From contig NZ_AOIJ01000087.1 of assembly GCF_000337175.1 (NCBI RefSeq), forward strand, positions 1 through 64,000: a stretch of DNA of 64,000 nucleotides. The letters are read 5' to 3'. The notes beneath the pieces are model-generated. The model was not told where the DNA came from. It was given only the letters and a program-made list of their open reading frames with translations, and ran no database searches. The position numbers and the translations under genes are program-made. How positions within the stretch are numbered: the first letter of the stretch is position 1; the number at the start of each line of letters is the position of its first letter. Source of the stretch: Natrinema gari JCM 14663 (lineage in GTDB: Archaea; Halobacteriota; Halobacteria; Halobacteriales; Natrialbaceae). This document shows positions 44,033-53,275 of this stretch, piece after piece.

Positions 44033-44544
44033 AGCTCCGTCACTCCGTTATCGCCGTCGGACGTTTTCACCACGAGCGTGCCCGTTCCGGGCGTGAATTC
44101 GACGGTTCGACCGTATTCGCCGCCGACGTCTTCCGCCTCGAGCGGGACGCCGAGTTTCTCGAGTTCCGTCTTCGCGGCGGCGATGTTTCGCTGTCCGACG
44201 CCGTCGCCGAAACTCTCGAATTCGAACATGTCGCTGCCGCCGGCGATTTTCGCTTCGACGGCGGTGTAGTTTGCACCTTGCTCGACCATGCGCCGGAGGA
44301 GCGCACGGATCGCCGTATCGGCGTACTTGCCGGGTTTGCGGTCGCTGTTGTCCGCAGTGTCGCCGTCGGGCAACATGACGTGTGCCAAGCCGCCGATATT
44401 GGTGTTCGGATCGTACAAGGCGATGGCCAGACATGACCCGAGGCCGTAGGACTTGAGCGTGTCGTCGCCGTCGCTGACGACGAGTTCGGAGATGCCGACC
44501 TGGACCGGCGTCGGTGCGCCTGGTTCGGTGCCGTATGTTTTCAT
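44029..44544 (-). CDS. cheD: Chemoreceptor glutamine deamidase
   Basis: A 171-aa CheD. Catalytic Cys is in YGLGSCLAIALYDP and the His in IGGLAHVMLPDGD. The conserved Ser/Thr region is KIAGGSDMFEFES. It deamidates receptor glutamines and pairs with CheC proteins. Its start overlaps the upstream cheC stop and its stop the cheR start, both by 4 bp, so expression is coupled. CheC-CheD interactions are known from Thermotoga and Bacillus. Confidence 0.95.
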   Translation of the reverse strand: MKTYGTEPGAPTPVQVGISELVVSDGDDTLKSYGLGSCLAIALYDPNTNIGGLAHVMLPDGDTADNSDRKPGKYADTAIRALLRRMVEQGANYTAVEAKIAGGSDMFEFESFGDGVGQRNIAAAKTELEKLGVPLEAEDVGGEYGRTVEFTPGTGTLVVKTSDGDNGVTEL

Positions 44545-45809
44545 GTGTTATCGACTTCCTGGAACTCCGCCGTCGTCGGCGTCTCCTCGATCCGATCGAC
44601 GTCTAAATTGTTCAGCGCCCGCTCGAGATCGGACTCGTCGGGGATGGCGTACACTTCACAGTCGAACTCCCGACCGTCGGCCATGACGACCGTGTCGAAG
44701 ACGAACGCGAAGTCCTGATTCTCGCCGAGTTGAATGATGACCGGATCGACGGCCGCGGCACCGATGTCGTGGATGAACTCCGGCGTGGAGTGGTCGATCG
44801 TCGTATCCAAGACGTTCGCCCACCCGTCGAGGAACCCGCTTGCCATGATGTTCCCGAGTTCCTTGATCGCGCTGGTGCCCATCTCGCCGAACCCGTCCTC
44901 ATCGACCTCCATGGGAACCATCGCGTCGACGATCTCGTGGGCCGACTCCTCGTCGAACAGGAAGAGGAGATAGCCGCTTGGCATGCCGTCGAATTCGAAG
45001 GCGACCCCGACGAGCTTCTCGTTTGCCACCTGCTCGGGGATCGCCTCGAGCGAGACGAAGTTCAGCCGGCGGATGTCGACGCTGGTATCGATACCGGTCA
45101 GCGTGGTCGCCGTCTTGGCGACCTCCTCGGCACCGCGTTCGGCCATCCGATCGAAGCCGTCGAGCTTGTCGTACTCGATGCCCTCGCTGGTGCGCAGTTG
45201 CTCTAGGAGCTTCGACATCGACTCGCGTTTCGGGAAGAGGTAGTGACTGAAGCCGACCTCGGTCCCGACGGTCTCGATCTGGCTCTGGAAGAGCAAGGCG
45301 AGGTCGTCGTCGGCCGGTGCCTCGTCGATGTCGCCGAAGAAGGGCTCGGCGGTCTGTCCCTCGACGAACTCCGGTGTCGAGACATCGATGACAGTCTCCA
45401 AGACGTCGGCCCAGCCGTCGATGAAGCCGCTGTTCATGATGTGACCGACTTCGGTGGCCGCGCTCTCGGTCATCTCGTCGAAGCCGTCGAGCTCGTCGAC
45501 ATTGGCGTCGACATCCGCGTCGGGACCGGCTTCCGCGAGCAGGGTTTCGACGATTCGGAGCGCGTTCTCGCGCTCGAAGACGACGACCGAGTAGCCCTCG
45601 ATCCCGCCGGTCAGCTTGACGCGGACGCCGACCTTCTCCGTCGCGTCCTCGAAGTCGCGCCGGATCTCCTGGCCGCGCATGAAGTTGAGCTTCGTTACGC
45701 CGACTTTTGTCTCGACGCCCAGCATATGGGTGAGTCGGCCCGCCGCCAGTCCAGCCCCCTCTCGAGCCATCCGGTAGAACGTACCGAGTGCGTTGACGTC
45801 GAGTTTCAT
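44541..45809 (-). CDS. cheC: CheC-type CheY-P phosphatase with two CheC domains
   Basis: A 422-aa protein with two CheC-like halves. Domain 1 (about residues 1-205) has SAATEVGHIMNSGFIDGWAD; the position of the catalytic Asn in the CheC E-x2-N pair is His here. Domain 2 (about 210-422) has SAIKELGNIMASGFLDGWAN, with E-x2-N intact. Both keep the distal Pro (STPEF). This suggests one active and one degenerate phosphatase domain, possibly for CheD or CheY contacts. The gene overlaps the single-domain cheC upstream and cheD downstream by 4 bp each. Double-domain CheC proteins are known from haloarchaeal che operons. Confidence 0.9.
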   Translation of the reverse strand: MKLDVNALGTFYRMAREGAGLAAGRLTHMLGVETKVGVTKLNFMRGQEIRRDFEDATEKVGVRVKLTGGIEGYSVVVFERENALRIVETLLAEAGPDADVDANVDELDGFDEMTESAATEVGHIMNSGFIDGWADVLETVIDVSTPEFVEGQTAEPFFGDIDEAPADDDLALLFQSQIETVGTEVGFSHYLFPKRESMSKLLEQLRTSEGIEYDKLDGFDRMAERGAEEVAKTATTLTGIDTSVDIRRLNFVSLEAIPEQVANEKLVGVAFEFDGMPSGYLLFLFDEESAHEIVDAMVPMEVDEDGFGEMGTSAIKELGNIMASGFLDGWANVLDTTIDHSTPEFIHDIGAAAVDPVIIQLGENQDFAFVFDTVVMADGREFDCEVYAIPDESDLERALNNLDVDRIEETPTTAEFQEVDNT

Positions 45810-46411
45810 GCGGATTGGACTTCGATGCCGTTGACCATTTCCACGAACTCTCCCAAGTCGGGGAAGGCGTAGATCTCGGCTTCGATCTGGTAACTGGGAA
45901 CCGACAGATCGGAGTCGAAGAACAGTGCCAGATCGTCGCCTCCGAGACTGGCCGTCCGGGTGACGATGTCACCCGTCTGTGCGTAGACGAGCTGTGGCGC
46001 GGCGATATCGATCGCACGGCCGAGCACGTCCGCCCAGCCGTCGATGAAGCCACTTGCCATCATGTTGCCCATCTCTTCGACGGCACTGCGGGCCATTTTC
46101 CCGGAGACATCGCCCATGTCGTCGACGACGTCGCGAAGCATGATCGCCGTGATCTTCTTCGCGCTCGCCTCGGGAAAGAGGATGAGGATGTGCCCGTGTG
46201 GGGGGTCGAGCAGCCGGACGCGGACGCCGACTCGTTTCCCGGCATCGAGCTGTGACTCGATGTCGTCGACGTCGATGAAGTTGGTCTTGGTCACCTCCAT
46301 CTGGGCGTCCTCGCCGGTCAGTTTGCTCATGTTGTCGGCAACGCCGTTCGTCCCGACTTTCGCCATCTCGTTTATGAAGCTCAGCTTTCGTATATCAACC
46401 ATCATCGTCAT
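45806..46411 (-). CDS. cheC: CheC-type chemotaxis phosphatase, single domain
   Basis: A 201-aa CheC homologue. The phosphatase motif SAVEEMGNMMASGFIDGWADV retains Glu and Asn, followed by DIAAPQL with the distal Pro. It probably dephosphorylates CheY-P and may bind CheD. It sits 34 bp after the cheA stop and overlaps the two-domain cheC by 4 bp. Haloarchaeal operons typically carry more than one CheC; this is the simpler one. Confidence 0.92.
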   Translation of the reverse strand: MTMMVDIRKLSFINEMAKVGTNGVADNMSKLTGEDAQMEVTKTNFIDVDDIESQLDAGKRVGVRVRLLDPPHGHILILFPEASAKKITAIMLRDVVDDMGDVSGKMARSAVEEMGNMMASGFIDGWADVLGRAIDIAAPQLVYAQTGDIVTRTASLGGDDLALFFDSDLSVPSYQIEAEIYAFPDLGEFVEMVNGIEVQSA

Positions 46412-46445
46412 GAATTCCTCCGTAGGTGTGGGTGTTCGCGTTCGT

Positions 46446-49400
46446 TCATAGTGTCGTCACGTCTAGGATGTTGACTACTTCCCCTCTCCCCCGCACCGTT
46501 GCACCGCTGAGCCCCGGAATGCCACTCATAACGCCTTCGTAGGGCTTGACGACGACCTCCTGTTGGCCCTGTACGTGATCGCAGTGCAGCGCCACCTCGC
46601 GGACCTCGTCGCGAATGCGGACGACCATCCCGTCGCCGTTCGCACCGGGAGCCGGCGTCTCGAGGACATCGGCCAGTTCGATGACGGGAGACTCGCTGTC
46701 GTCGCCGTGGAGCGTGGGTTCGCCGGCGGCCGTTTCGATCGCGGTCGCGGACTCGATGTCCTGTACGGCCTTCGTCGGGATCCCGAACTCCTCGCCACCG
46801 CTCTCGATGAACAGGATTTCGTCGATCGCAACCGTCACCGGAAGCGTCATGGTGACGGTTGTCCCCTCTCCCTCGTCGCTGTCGATCGAGACCGTTCCGT
46901 CCAGGTCTTCGATCGTCCGTTTGACGACGTCCATACCGACACCACGGCCGCTGACGTCAGTCACCTCGTCGGCCGTCGAAAGCCCGGGATGGAAGATGAG
47001 ATCGTACGTCTCCCCGTCGGAGAGGGCGGCGGCCTCGTCCGCGTCGAGAACCCCCGCGTTGACGGCTTCATCACGGAGCCGATCCGGATCGAGTCCGCTC
47101 CCGTCGTCCGCGACCGTGATCGTCACACGGTCGCTCGAGCGATCGGCGTGGACCTCGACGGTCCCTTCGCGTGGTTTGCCGATCTCCTCGCGCCGCTCCG
47201 GTGCTTCGATCCCGTGGTCGACGGCGTTGCGAACCAGGTGGATCAGCGGATCGCCGATCCGATCGAGGATACTCCGATCCAGTTCGACGGTTTCGCCGCT
47301 CATCTCGAAGGCGACCTGCTTGCCCTGTTCGCGGGCGATATCGCGAACGACCCGCGGCAGACGACTCGTCACCGTCTGGAGCGGCACCAGTCGGATATCC
47401 ATCACCGTCTCCTGCAGATCGCCCGTCAGATCCGACAGCGCGTCGAGTTCCTTGTCGAGAGCCGTGCCGTCGTCGTCCGCATCGGCCGCGTGGCGGAGGC
47501 GGACGCGACTGGTCACCAGTCCCTCCACGAGCGTGAGCAGGGAGTCGACTTGTTCGATGTCGACGCGAACCGACTGGATCTCGTCGTCCTCGTCGGCGGC
47601 GTCCGAACGATCGCTCGTCTCCGGCAACGAGATGTCCGGAATCTCCATCTCGGGTTCGTCGATGGTCCGGACGACATCGCCGGAATCGTCGGTCTCGGAC
47701 CCGCTCCCGTCGTCGCCGAACGATGCGGCGGTCGACAGGCTCGAGTCCGAATCGGTCTCGACATCCGACGCGGGTTCTTCGAAGTCGGTGTCGAACTCGG
47801 TGGCTCCGGGGAACGCCTCGTCGTCGGACTGGCCCTCGAATTGCTCGTCGAACCCGCTGTCGAAGCCGTCGTCAGACTCCGACTCGGAGTCGGTCACATC
47901 GGCCGAGAAGTCCGCGAACGAGTCATCGACATCGGCCGCGAAGCTGTCACCGAAGGGGTCCGACTCGTCGTCGGCCGTCTCGAACTCGTCGTCAACGGCC
48001 GGCGTCGGCTCGACATCGTCATCGGCCCCGCCGAACGAATCGGCCGTCGCCGCGTCGTCGGTCCCGGACGCCGTGCCGTCGTCGGGTCCGTCGGTGACAG
48101 CCCCGTCTCCCGTGTCGGCCATCGCGTCGTCGGGCTCGAGATCGGTCTGCGGGGACGAGTCGTCGGCCGCTGTGGGTTCATCGGCTGCAGGGGCAGTTGC
48201 GTCTTCGGCCGACCCGTCGTCGCCCGAATCGGGACGCTCGTCGACGGCGACCGACTCGTCCGAACCGGCCGCAGCGGTGGCCGTCTCGCCGGTGGCGTCA
48301 TCGTCGGACTCGGTCGCAGCGACATCGTCGGCAGCGCCACTCGCTACAGCACCGTCGTCGGTGACCGGCTCGTCGGGACCCGTTTCCTGGGGTTCCGTCT
48401 CACCGCGCTCCGCTTCGGCCACCGCCGAATCGTCGACACCGTCTTCCGCGACCGTCTCCGCATCCGACTCGGGCGCGGCGGTCGCTTCATCGCTCGATCC
48501 CGCATCGTCGGCCATCGACGCCGCGGTCTCGTCGGCATCGAACGTCACCTCGTCGACGGCATCGTCGAGCGCGTCGTCGGCTCCGATCTCGTCGTCCGCC
48601 TCGTCCGTGTCCGGCTCACCGTCCGGCTCCGAGCCGACCAGGATATCGTCGACCGCGTCCGCCGACGGCTCCTCGTCGTCGAGGAACGAGTCGTCGTCGG
48701 CATCCTCGCCGAGGAGTTCGTCCATATCGACCTCCTCTTCTTCGTCGAACTCGTCGAACTCGAGTTCCTCGAGTTCGTCCTGGAGTTCGTCGAATCCGAC
48801 CATCTCGACCTCGTCTTTGAGTTCATCGAAGACCGCGCCGGCGTCGTCGACTTCGTCGTCGGCGTCGGCTGGAGACGACGCGTCGCCTCCGGCCGCGTCG
48901 TCGGCCGTCGACGCCACGGTCCCGTCGCTCGAGCCGGCATCCTCGCGGGCCCCACTCGGCGGCTCGCCCGGATCGGCGTCGAGTTCCTCGATGTCTTCTT
49001 CGTCCAGCAGATCGTCGAACGACCCGGCTTCACCCATGTCCTCGAACGCGTCGAGGTCCTCGTCCTCGACGTCGTCGACCATCTCGTCTAAGTTATCGAA
49101 CTCGTTGAACTCGTCGAGGAGGTCGTCGACTTCGAGGTCCTGGGCCTCGTCGGGCGTGATGCCGTCACCCGGTCCGGAAGCGGCCGCCGACTCCGCCTCG
49201 GGCGCGCCTGCGACCGCGTTTTCACCCTCGAACCGATCGGAGACGTCGACGATTTCGAACTCGTCGACCTCCTCGACCGGGTCGAGTCCCGAGGCGATCG
49301 CAGCCTCGCCGACCGCGGTCCCGAAGACCGCATCGAAACTCCCGCCGTAGTCCCCGGTCTCGATCGTTTCGCGGGGCGGCTCGGTTCCGATCAGATCGAA

Positions 49401-49949
49401 GGCGTCGATCAGCGCATCGACGACCAGTTCCCCGTTGTTGATGCCCGCTTCCTGTGCGATCGCGAGGCGGGCGAGATAAACGTCGTGACCGTCGTCGGCC
49501 GGCGGCTCGAACCCGGAACAGACGTCATCGATTTCATCTGCCGTCGGCGTTTTGAATCCTGCGGTCGTCCCATCACCATCGGGGAGGTGTTCACGAAGCG
49601 CGTCGATCGTCGCCGACGGATCGGTCCGGATCTCGCCGGTCTCGGCGACCTCTCCGACCATCGTCTCGAGTTCGTCGACGGCGTCGAAGACGACGTCCAT
49701 CAACGACGCAGTCACATCGAGTTCGTCGCGGCGGACGGCATCGAGCAGATCCTCGATCGCGTGGGCGAGGTCGCTGGCCGACTCCAGTCCCATCGCCCCG
49801 CAGTTCCCCTTGAGGGTGTGTGCGATCCGGAAGATGTTCTCCATCGCCTCCTCGTTGTCGGGCTCGCGCTCGAGGGTGAGCAAGGCGTTGTTCAGTTCCG
49901 TAATTCGTTCTTCGCTCTCCTGAACGAAGTCTGTCAGATAATCACTCAT
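46446..49949 (-). CDS. cheA: Chemotaxis histidine kinase CheA with exceptionally long acidic linker
   Basis: A 1167-aa CheA, far longer than the usual 650-700 aa. The HPt (P1) domain comes first, with phosphoacceptor His44 in RIAHTLKGNCGAMG. A second conserved domain (about 170-270, VYLARLAIAQEAGINNGELV) may bind CheY. About 500 Asp/Glu/Ser/Thr/Ala-rich residues separate it from the dimerisation P3 domain (about 790, DIEQVDSLLTLVEGLV). The kinase domain follows (LVRNAVDHGIEAPERR, VADDGSGLDPDRLRDEAV, GRGVGMDVVKRTIEDLDG), then a CheW-like P5 domain to the end. The ATG at 49949 (MSDYLTDFVQESEERI) is used; codons further upstream lie inside cheB. It overlaps the cheB stop by 8 bp. A 911-codon antisense frame is not a gene. 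Confidence 0.96.
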   Translation of the reverse strand: MSDYLTDFVQESEERITELNNALLTLEREPDNEEAMENIFRIAHTLKGNCGAMGLESASDLAHAIEDLLDAVRRDELDVTASLMDVVFDAVDELETMVGEVAETGEIRTDPSATIDALREHLPDGDGTTAGFKTPTADEIDDVCSGFEPPADDGHDVYLARLAIAQEAGINNGELVVDALIDAFDLIGTEPPRETIETGDYGGSFDAVFGTAVGEAAIASGLDPVEEVDEFEIVDVSDRFEGENAVAGAPEAESAAASGPGDGITPDEAQDLEVDDLLDEFNEFDNLDEMVDDVEDEDLDAFEDMGEAGSFDDLLDEEDIEELDADPGEPPSGAREDAGSSDGTVASTADDAAGGDASSPADADDEVDDAGAVFDELKDEVEMVGFDELQDELEELEFDEFDEEEEVDMDELLGEDADDDSFLDDEEPSADAVDDILVGSEPDGEPDTDEADDEIGADDALDDAVDEVTFDADETAASMADDAGSSDEATAAPESDAETVAEDGVDDSAVAEAERGETEPQETGPDEPVTDDGAVASGAADDVAATESDDDATGETATAAAGSDESVAVDERPDSGDDGSAEDATAPAADEPTAADDSSPQTDLEPDDAMADTGDGAVTDGPDDGTASGTDDAATADSFGGADDDVEPTPAVDDEFETADDESDPFGDSFAADVDDSFADFSADVTDSESESDDGFDSGFDEQFEGQSDDEAFPGATEFDTDFEEPASDVETDSDSSLSTAASFGDDGSGSETDDSGDVVRTIDEPEMEIPDISLPETSDRSDAADEDDEIQSVRVDIEQVDSLLTLVEGLVTSRVRLRHAADADDDGTALDKELDALSDLTGDLQETVMDIRLVPLQTVTSRLPRVVRDIAREQGKQVAFEMSGETVELDRSILDRIGDPLIHLVRNAVDHGIEAPERREEIGKPREGTVEVHADRSSDRVTITVADDGSGLDPDRLRDEAVNAGVLDADEAAALSDGETYDLIFHPGLSTADEVTDVSGRGVGMDVVKRTIEDLDGTVSIDSDEGEGTTVTMTLPVTVAIDEILFIESGGEEFGIPTKAVQDIESATAIETAAGEPTLHGDDSESPVIELADVLETPAPGANGDGMVVRIRDEVREVALHCDHVQGQQEVVVKPYEGVMSGIPGLSGATVRGRGEVVNILDVTTL

Positions 49950-51159
49950 CGTTCTCACCGTCCGTCGTGAACGCGTCGACGATCGCCTCGGCGATGCCGT
50001 TTGCGGGCGCGATCGTATCGACACAGCCCGTTTCGATTGCCTGACAGGGGATGCCAAAGACCGGACTCGTCGCCTCGTCCTGTGCGATGGTCCGACCGCC
50101 GGCGGCCTTGATCGCCTCGATCCCGGCCGCCCCGTCACGGCCCATTCCGGTCAGGACGATGCCACAGAGCGCATCGGAGACCCGGTCGGCGGCGCTCTTC
50201 ATCGTCACGTCGATCGACGGTCGCACGCCGTGGACGCGCGTGCCGTCGTCGAGTCGCAGGCGAAGGGCACCGTTGACGTTGCGTGCTACCTCGAGATGGT
50301 GGTTGCCCGGCGCAACCGCAACCTCGCCGGCGCGGACCCAGTCTCGATCCGCCGCCTCGCTGACATCGTACGCGCTGTTCGCGTCGAGTCGGTCGGCGAA
50401 CCGCTCGGTGAATCCGGGTGGCATGTGCTGGACGACCAGCACTTTCGCCTCGAGATCGGCCGGGAGTCGTTCGAACAGCCGTTCGACGATCTTCGGCCCG
50501 CCGGTCGACGCGCCGAGGACGATCGTCGGTGCATCGGCGCGGTCGCCGTCGACGGCGACCGGAGCCGCGTCCTCGTCCGGATCGATAGGTGCGCCGATCT
50601 CCGGTCCCGCCTCGGGATCGATCGTCCCGGAGTCGGGGTTCGGTCGAGTCTCCGCCCCGCCGCCGGCGACCGCGTTGCCGGTCGTCGTTCCCCGCCCTGC
50701 ACTGTCGGCGCGTTCCGAGCGAGTCGCGTAGGCTGCCGCCGAGGCTCGCGCGAGTGCTACCGACGAGACGTCGGCCTCGGCGAGTTCGCCGACCGCGTCG
50801 ACGACATCGTCGCTGAGGTGGGCGATGTTCCGCGAGTCGGAGCCGTCGGGCTTGTGAAGGAAGTCCACGGCACCCCGCTCCAAGGCATCGAGCGTCGCCT
50901 CAGCGCCGCGTTCGGTGTGCACGCTGAGCATGAGGATCGGGGTCGGGTTCGTCGCCATGATTCGCTCGACGGCGTCGATACCGCCCATCTCGGGCATCTC
51001 GACGTCCATCGTCACGACGTCCGGCTCGAACGTGGCGACGGTCTCGACGGCCTCGGAGCCGTTCGACGCCGTTTCGATATCGTAACCGGCCGCCTCGAGC
51101 GCGTTGCCGATGACTGTCCGCATAAACCTCGAGTCGTCGACAACGAGTACTCTCGTCAT
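49942..51159 (-). CDS. cheB: Chemotaxis response regulator methylesterase
   Basis: A 405-aa protein that removes methyl groups from, or deamidates, chemoreceptors when phosphorylated. The receiver domain (1-125) begins VLVVDDSRFMRTVIGNAL and has the phospho-Asp in DVVTMDVEMPEMGG. A linker rich in Gly/Ala/Pro/Asp follows (about 140-210). The catalytic domain has the triad in GASTGGPKIVERL (Ser), VVQHMPPGFTERFA (His) and LTGMGRDGAAG (Asp). It overlaps the cheA start by 8 bp and the cheY stop by 4 bp. Confidence 0.96.
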   Translation of the reverse strand: MTRVLVVDDSRFMRTVIGNALEAAGYDIETASNGSEAVETVATFEPDVVTMDVEMPEMGGIDAVERIMATNPTPILMLSVHTERGAEATLDALERGAVDFLHKPDGSDSRNIAHLSDDVVDAVGELAEADVSSVALARASAAAYATRSERADSAGRGTTTGNAVAGGGAETRPNPDSGTIDPEAGPEIGAPIDPDEDAAPVAVDGDRADAPTIVLGASTGGPKIVERLFERLPADLEAKVLVVQHMPPGFTERFADRLDANSAYDVSEAADRDWVRAGEVAVAPGNHHLEVARNVNGALRLRLDDGTRVHGVRPSIDVTMKSAADRVSDALCGIVLTGMGRDGAAGIEAIKAAGGRTIAQDEATSPVFGIPCQAIETGCVDTIAPANGIAEAIVDAFTTDGENDE

Positions 51160-51518
51160 GCAGCGACGACGTCTGAAAGGGCCTTTCTGACGCTGGGTTC
51201 CTCGAACGGTTTCGTGACGTAGCCGTCCGCGCCAGCTTTCACGGCGAGTTTCATTTTCTCACGCTGTCCGACGCTCGTACACATGATGACGCGGGCGTCC
51301 GGGTCGATCTTCTTGATCGCCGCGGTCGCCTTGATGCCGTTGCATTTGGGCATCACGATGTCCATCATGACGATGTCGGGGTCGTGTTCTTTGTACAGTT
51401 TGACGGCCTCAGCGCCGTTGGACGCCTCTCCGAGAATGCGGTAATCTTGTTCCAAGATCTGGCGCAATAGATTCCGCATAAAATGAGAGTCGTCCACGAT
51501 GAGCACCCCTGTCGACAT
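51156..51518 (-). CDS. cheY: Chemotaxis response regulator
   Basis: A 120-aa stand-alone receiver: VLIVDDSHFMRNLLRQILE, phospho-Asp in DIVMMDIVMPKCNG, Thr in IMCTSVGQREKM and Lys in YVTKPFEEPSV. CheY-P signals to the archaellum motor through CheF in archaea, which is not in this window. It is the first gene of the tight cheYBAC...R series. A TATA-like stretch (TTGTATCTC on this strand, about 51545-51553) lies roughly 30 nt upstream. Confidence 0.96.
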   Translation of the reverse strand: MSTGVLIVDDSHFMRNLLRQILEQDYRILGEASNGAEAVKLYKEHDPDIVMMDIVMPKCNGIKATAAIKKIDPDARVIMCTSVGQREKMKLAVKAGADGYVTKPFEEPSVRKALSDVVAA

Positions 51519-51653
51519 TCAGTAGTACACCAAACTCCCGTAGAGATACAACTACCATAAATGCTGTCTCTCGATTATCAGACGTGATAAGCGTTGAATA
51601 CGCCCCGGAGAGGACAGTCACCGTGGGGGATCCCGAGCCGTGTGTTGTGGCAA

Positions 51654-52442
51654 TTATTCCGACTGCCCGGACGCCAACAACAGTTTATTGACATCGATCA
51701 ATGCAGTCGCCTCGAGGACGACTTCCCGTGTCGAATCGTCATCCTCCGCTTCGGCCGGTTCGGCGGCCGCCTCGTCGGTCGGTTCGACCTCGAAGGCCTC
51801 CCCCATCGATTCCTCGATTCCACCGCTCGTCCCGCGTGTCGACGACAGCGCCATCGATCCGCCCGTCCCCGCAGGGCCGCCGAGGTCGGGTCCGGCCGTC
51901 GCGTCGGCAGCGTCGTCCGTCACGACACCGTCGGCGTCGTCGTGTAGCTCCCGTTCCTGTGTGACGAGCGCGGCGATCAGGGGATGCTCGAGGACATCGC
52001 CGGAGAGGTCACTGTTCTCGACGGTGTCCTCGTCGAAGATGTTGCTTTCGGGGACCGACTCGACGCCCATGACCTCGTCGACCCGGATGGCAACCGATTG
52101 CTGGTCGCTCGCCCGGTCGAGCACGAGGAGTCGCTCACGCCCCGATCGGGATTCGGTGACGGGAAAGTGAACGCAGGGGTCGATAACTGCGGTGATCTCC
52201 CCACGGAGGTCCATCAGTCCCTCGATAGCCGGGGGCGACCGCGGAACTCGAGTGAGTTCCGTCGGCGGTTCGGTAATGGTCCTGACCGCGCCGACCGGCA
52301 GCGCGAGTCGGTGTTCGCCGAGGCCGACGAAGAGAAACTGGAGATGGAGTTCCTCCTCGCCGTCGCCGGTGGCTGCATCGCCGTTCCGATCGGCGTCGTC
52401 GATATCGAGTCCGAGAAGTTTTTCCGAGAGGTCCGGGGCCAT
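51654..52442 (-). CDS. cheW: Chemotaxis coupling protein CheW with large internal acidic insertion
   Basis: A 262-aa CheW that links receptors to CheA. The two subdomains are visible in LQFLFVGLGEHRLALPVGAVRTITEP, PAIEGLMDLRGEITAVIDP and RLLVLDRASDQQSVAIRVDEVMGVESV. About 80 residues of Asp/Glu/Gly/Ser/Ala-rich sequence (about 170-245) interrupt the end of the fold. The sequence then returns to the expected terminal strand/helix EATALIDVNKLLLA. CheW proteins are usually about 150-180 aa. A TATA-like GTTTTATTG near 52470-52480 precedes the gene. It is on the same strand as and upstream of cheY. Confidence 0.93.
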   Translation of the reverse strand: MAPDLSEKLLGLDIDDADRNGDAATGDGEEELHLQFLFVGLGEHRLALPVGAVRTITEPPTELTRVPRSPPAIEGLMDLRGEITAVIDPCVHFPVTESRSGRERLLVLDRASDQQSVAIRVDEVMGVESVPESNIFDEDTVENSDLSGDVLEHPLIAALVTQERELHDDADGVVTDDAADATAGPDLGGPAGTGGSMALSSTRGTSGGIEESMGEAFEVEPTDEAAAEPAEAEDDDSTREVVLEATALIDVNKLLLASGQSE

Positions 52443-52640
52443 GGTCCTGTTCGTGTATCAGGGTCCACCAATAAAACGTTGACTCCACCGTGATTGTGCC
52501 AGTCACTGACAGCTCCGATCGCGAAACGAACTCGATCGCATGGATTCGTCGTCTGACCGGGATCGCCCTCGTCGGGTGGTGGGATCGTTCACCCGGGGCA
52601 CCCGAGTGCGGTCCAGCGCTAACAGAGCGCCTATCAGAAG

Positions 52641-52649
52641 GCTTATTTT
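52641..52649 (+). promoter_or_regulatory. TATA box of the second cheW-like gene
   Basis: GCTTATTTT is centred about 29 nt upstream of the ATG at 52674, the spacing of a leaderless haloarchaeal transcript. The gene therefore is transcribed independently, divergently from the main che cluster. Confidence 0.5.
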
Positions 52650-52673
52650 CCGGCCATCCATCCGTTAGACGAA

Positions 52674-53129
52674 ATGGAATCGGTTTCGACCGAGCGGACC
52701 GAACGCGACGAGCGTGTCACAGTCCTCACGTTCACCCTCGAGGAGAAACGATACTGCGTCGCGGCTGCATCGATCACTTCCGTGCTCGGCGTCACGGACG
52801 ACGACCCGCTCGTCGACGCCGACGATCCGTGGCACGCGGGGACGATCCACGTCGCCGGCGAACGGATCAGAGTCGTCGACCTGCCGCGGGTGTTCGGGTC
52901 GTCGTTCGAGACGGTGGCTCGCGTCGACCATCCGAAACTGCTCGTCTTTTCCGCCACCGACGGCAACGACCACAATTACGGCTGGCTCATCGACGGCGTC
53001 GGCGTGACCAGAGACGTTCCAACCGCCTCACTCGAGCCGCCACGGATACAGACGCGCCACGTCAAGGGACAGCTCGAGATCGACGAACGCGACGTCATCT
53101 GGCTCGACGAACAGGCAATTCACGGATAG
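52674..53129 (+). CDS. CheW-like coupling protein
   Basis: A 151-aa CheW-domain protein without the acidic insertion: VLTFTLEEKRYCVAAASITSVLGV, WHAGTIHVAGERIRVVDLPRVFG, HPKLLVFSATDGNDHNYGWLIDGVGVTRDV, ending IDERDVIWLDEQAIHG. It is divergent from the cheW-cheY operon and has its own promoter. Haloarchaea commonly have two CheW proteins; the second may serve a different receptor array. It converges on the lipoprotein gene downstream. Confidence 0.9.
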   Translation: MESVSTERTERDERVTVLTFTLEEKRYCVAAASITSVLGVTDDDPLVDADDPWHAGTIHVAGERIRVVDLPRVFGSSFETVARVDHPKLLVFSATDGNDHNYGWLIDGVGVTRDVPTASLEPPRIQTRHVKGQLEIDERDVIWLDEQAIHG

Positions 53130-53275
53130 CGTCCGGGCTCCGAGGTCGAGGCTCGGAACCGACGAGCGATCGCCCGAATTCGCCGGGCAGAACAAGCGGG
53201 GGACAGCGGGATCGGGCGGCAATCGACGCGTTCCGTAGGCTCCCGCAGCGTCTCGAACCGCTCGTCCCAGAGGCT

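Noticed and set aside
46615-49350. Plus-strand frame of 911 codons, mostly Ser
   Set aside because: It is the complement of the acidic Asp/Glu/Ser linker of CheA; the Ser-rich product is a codon artefact.
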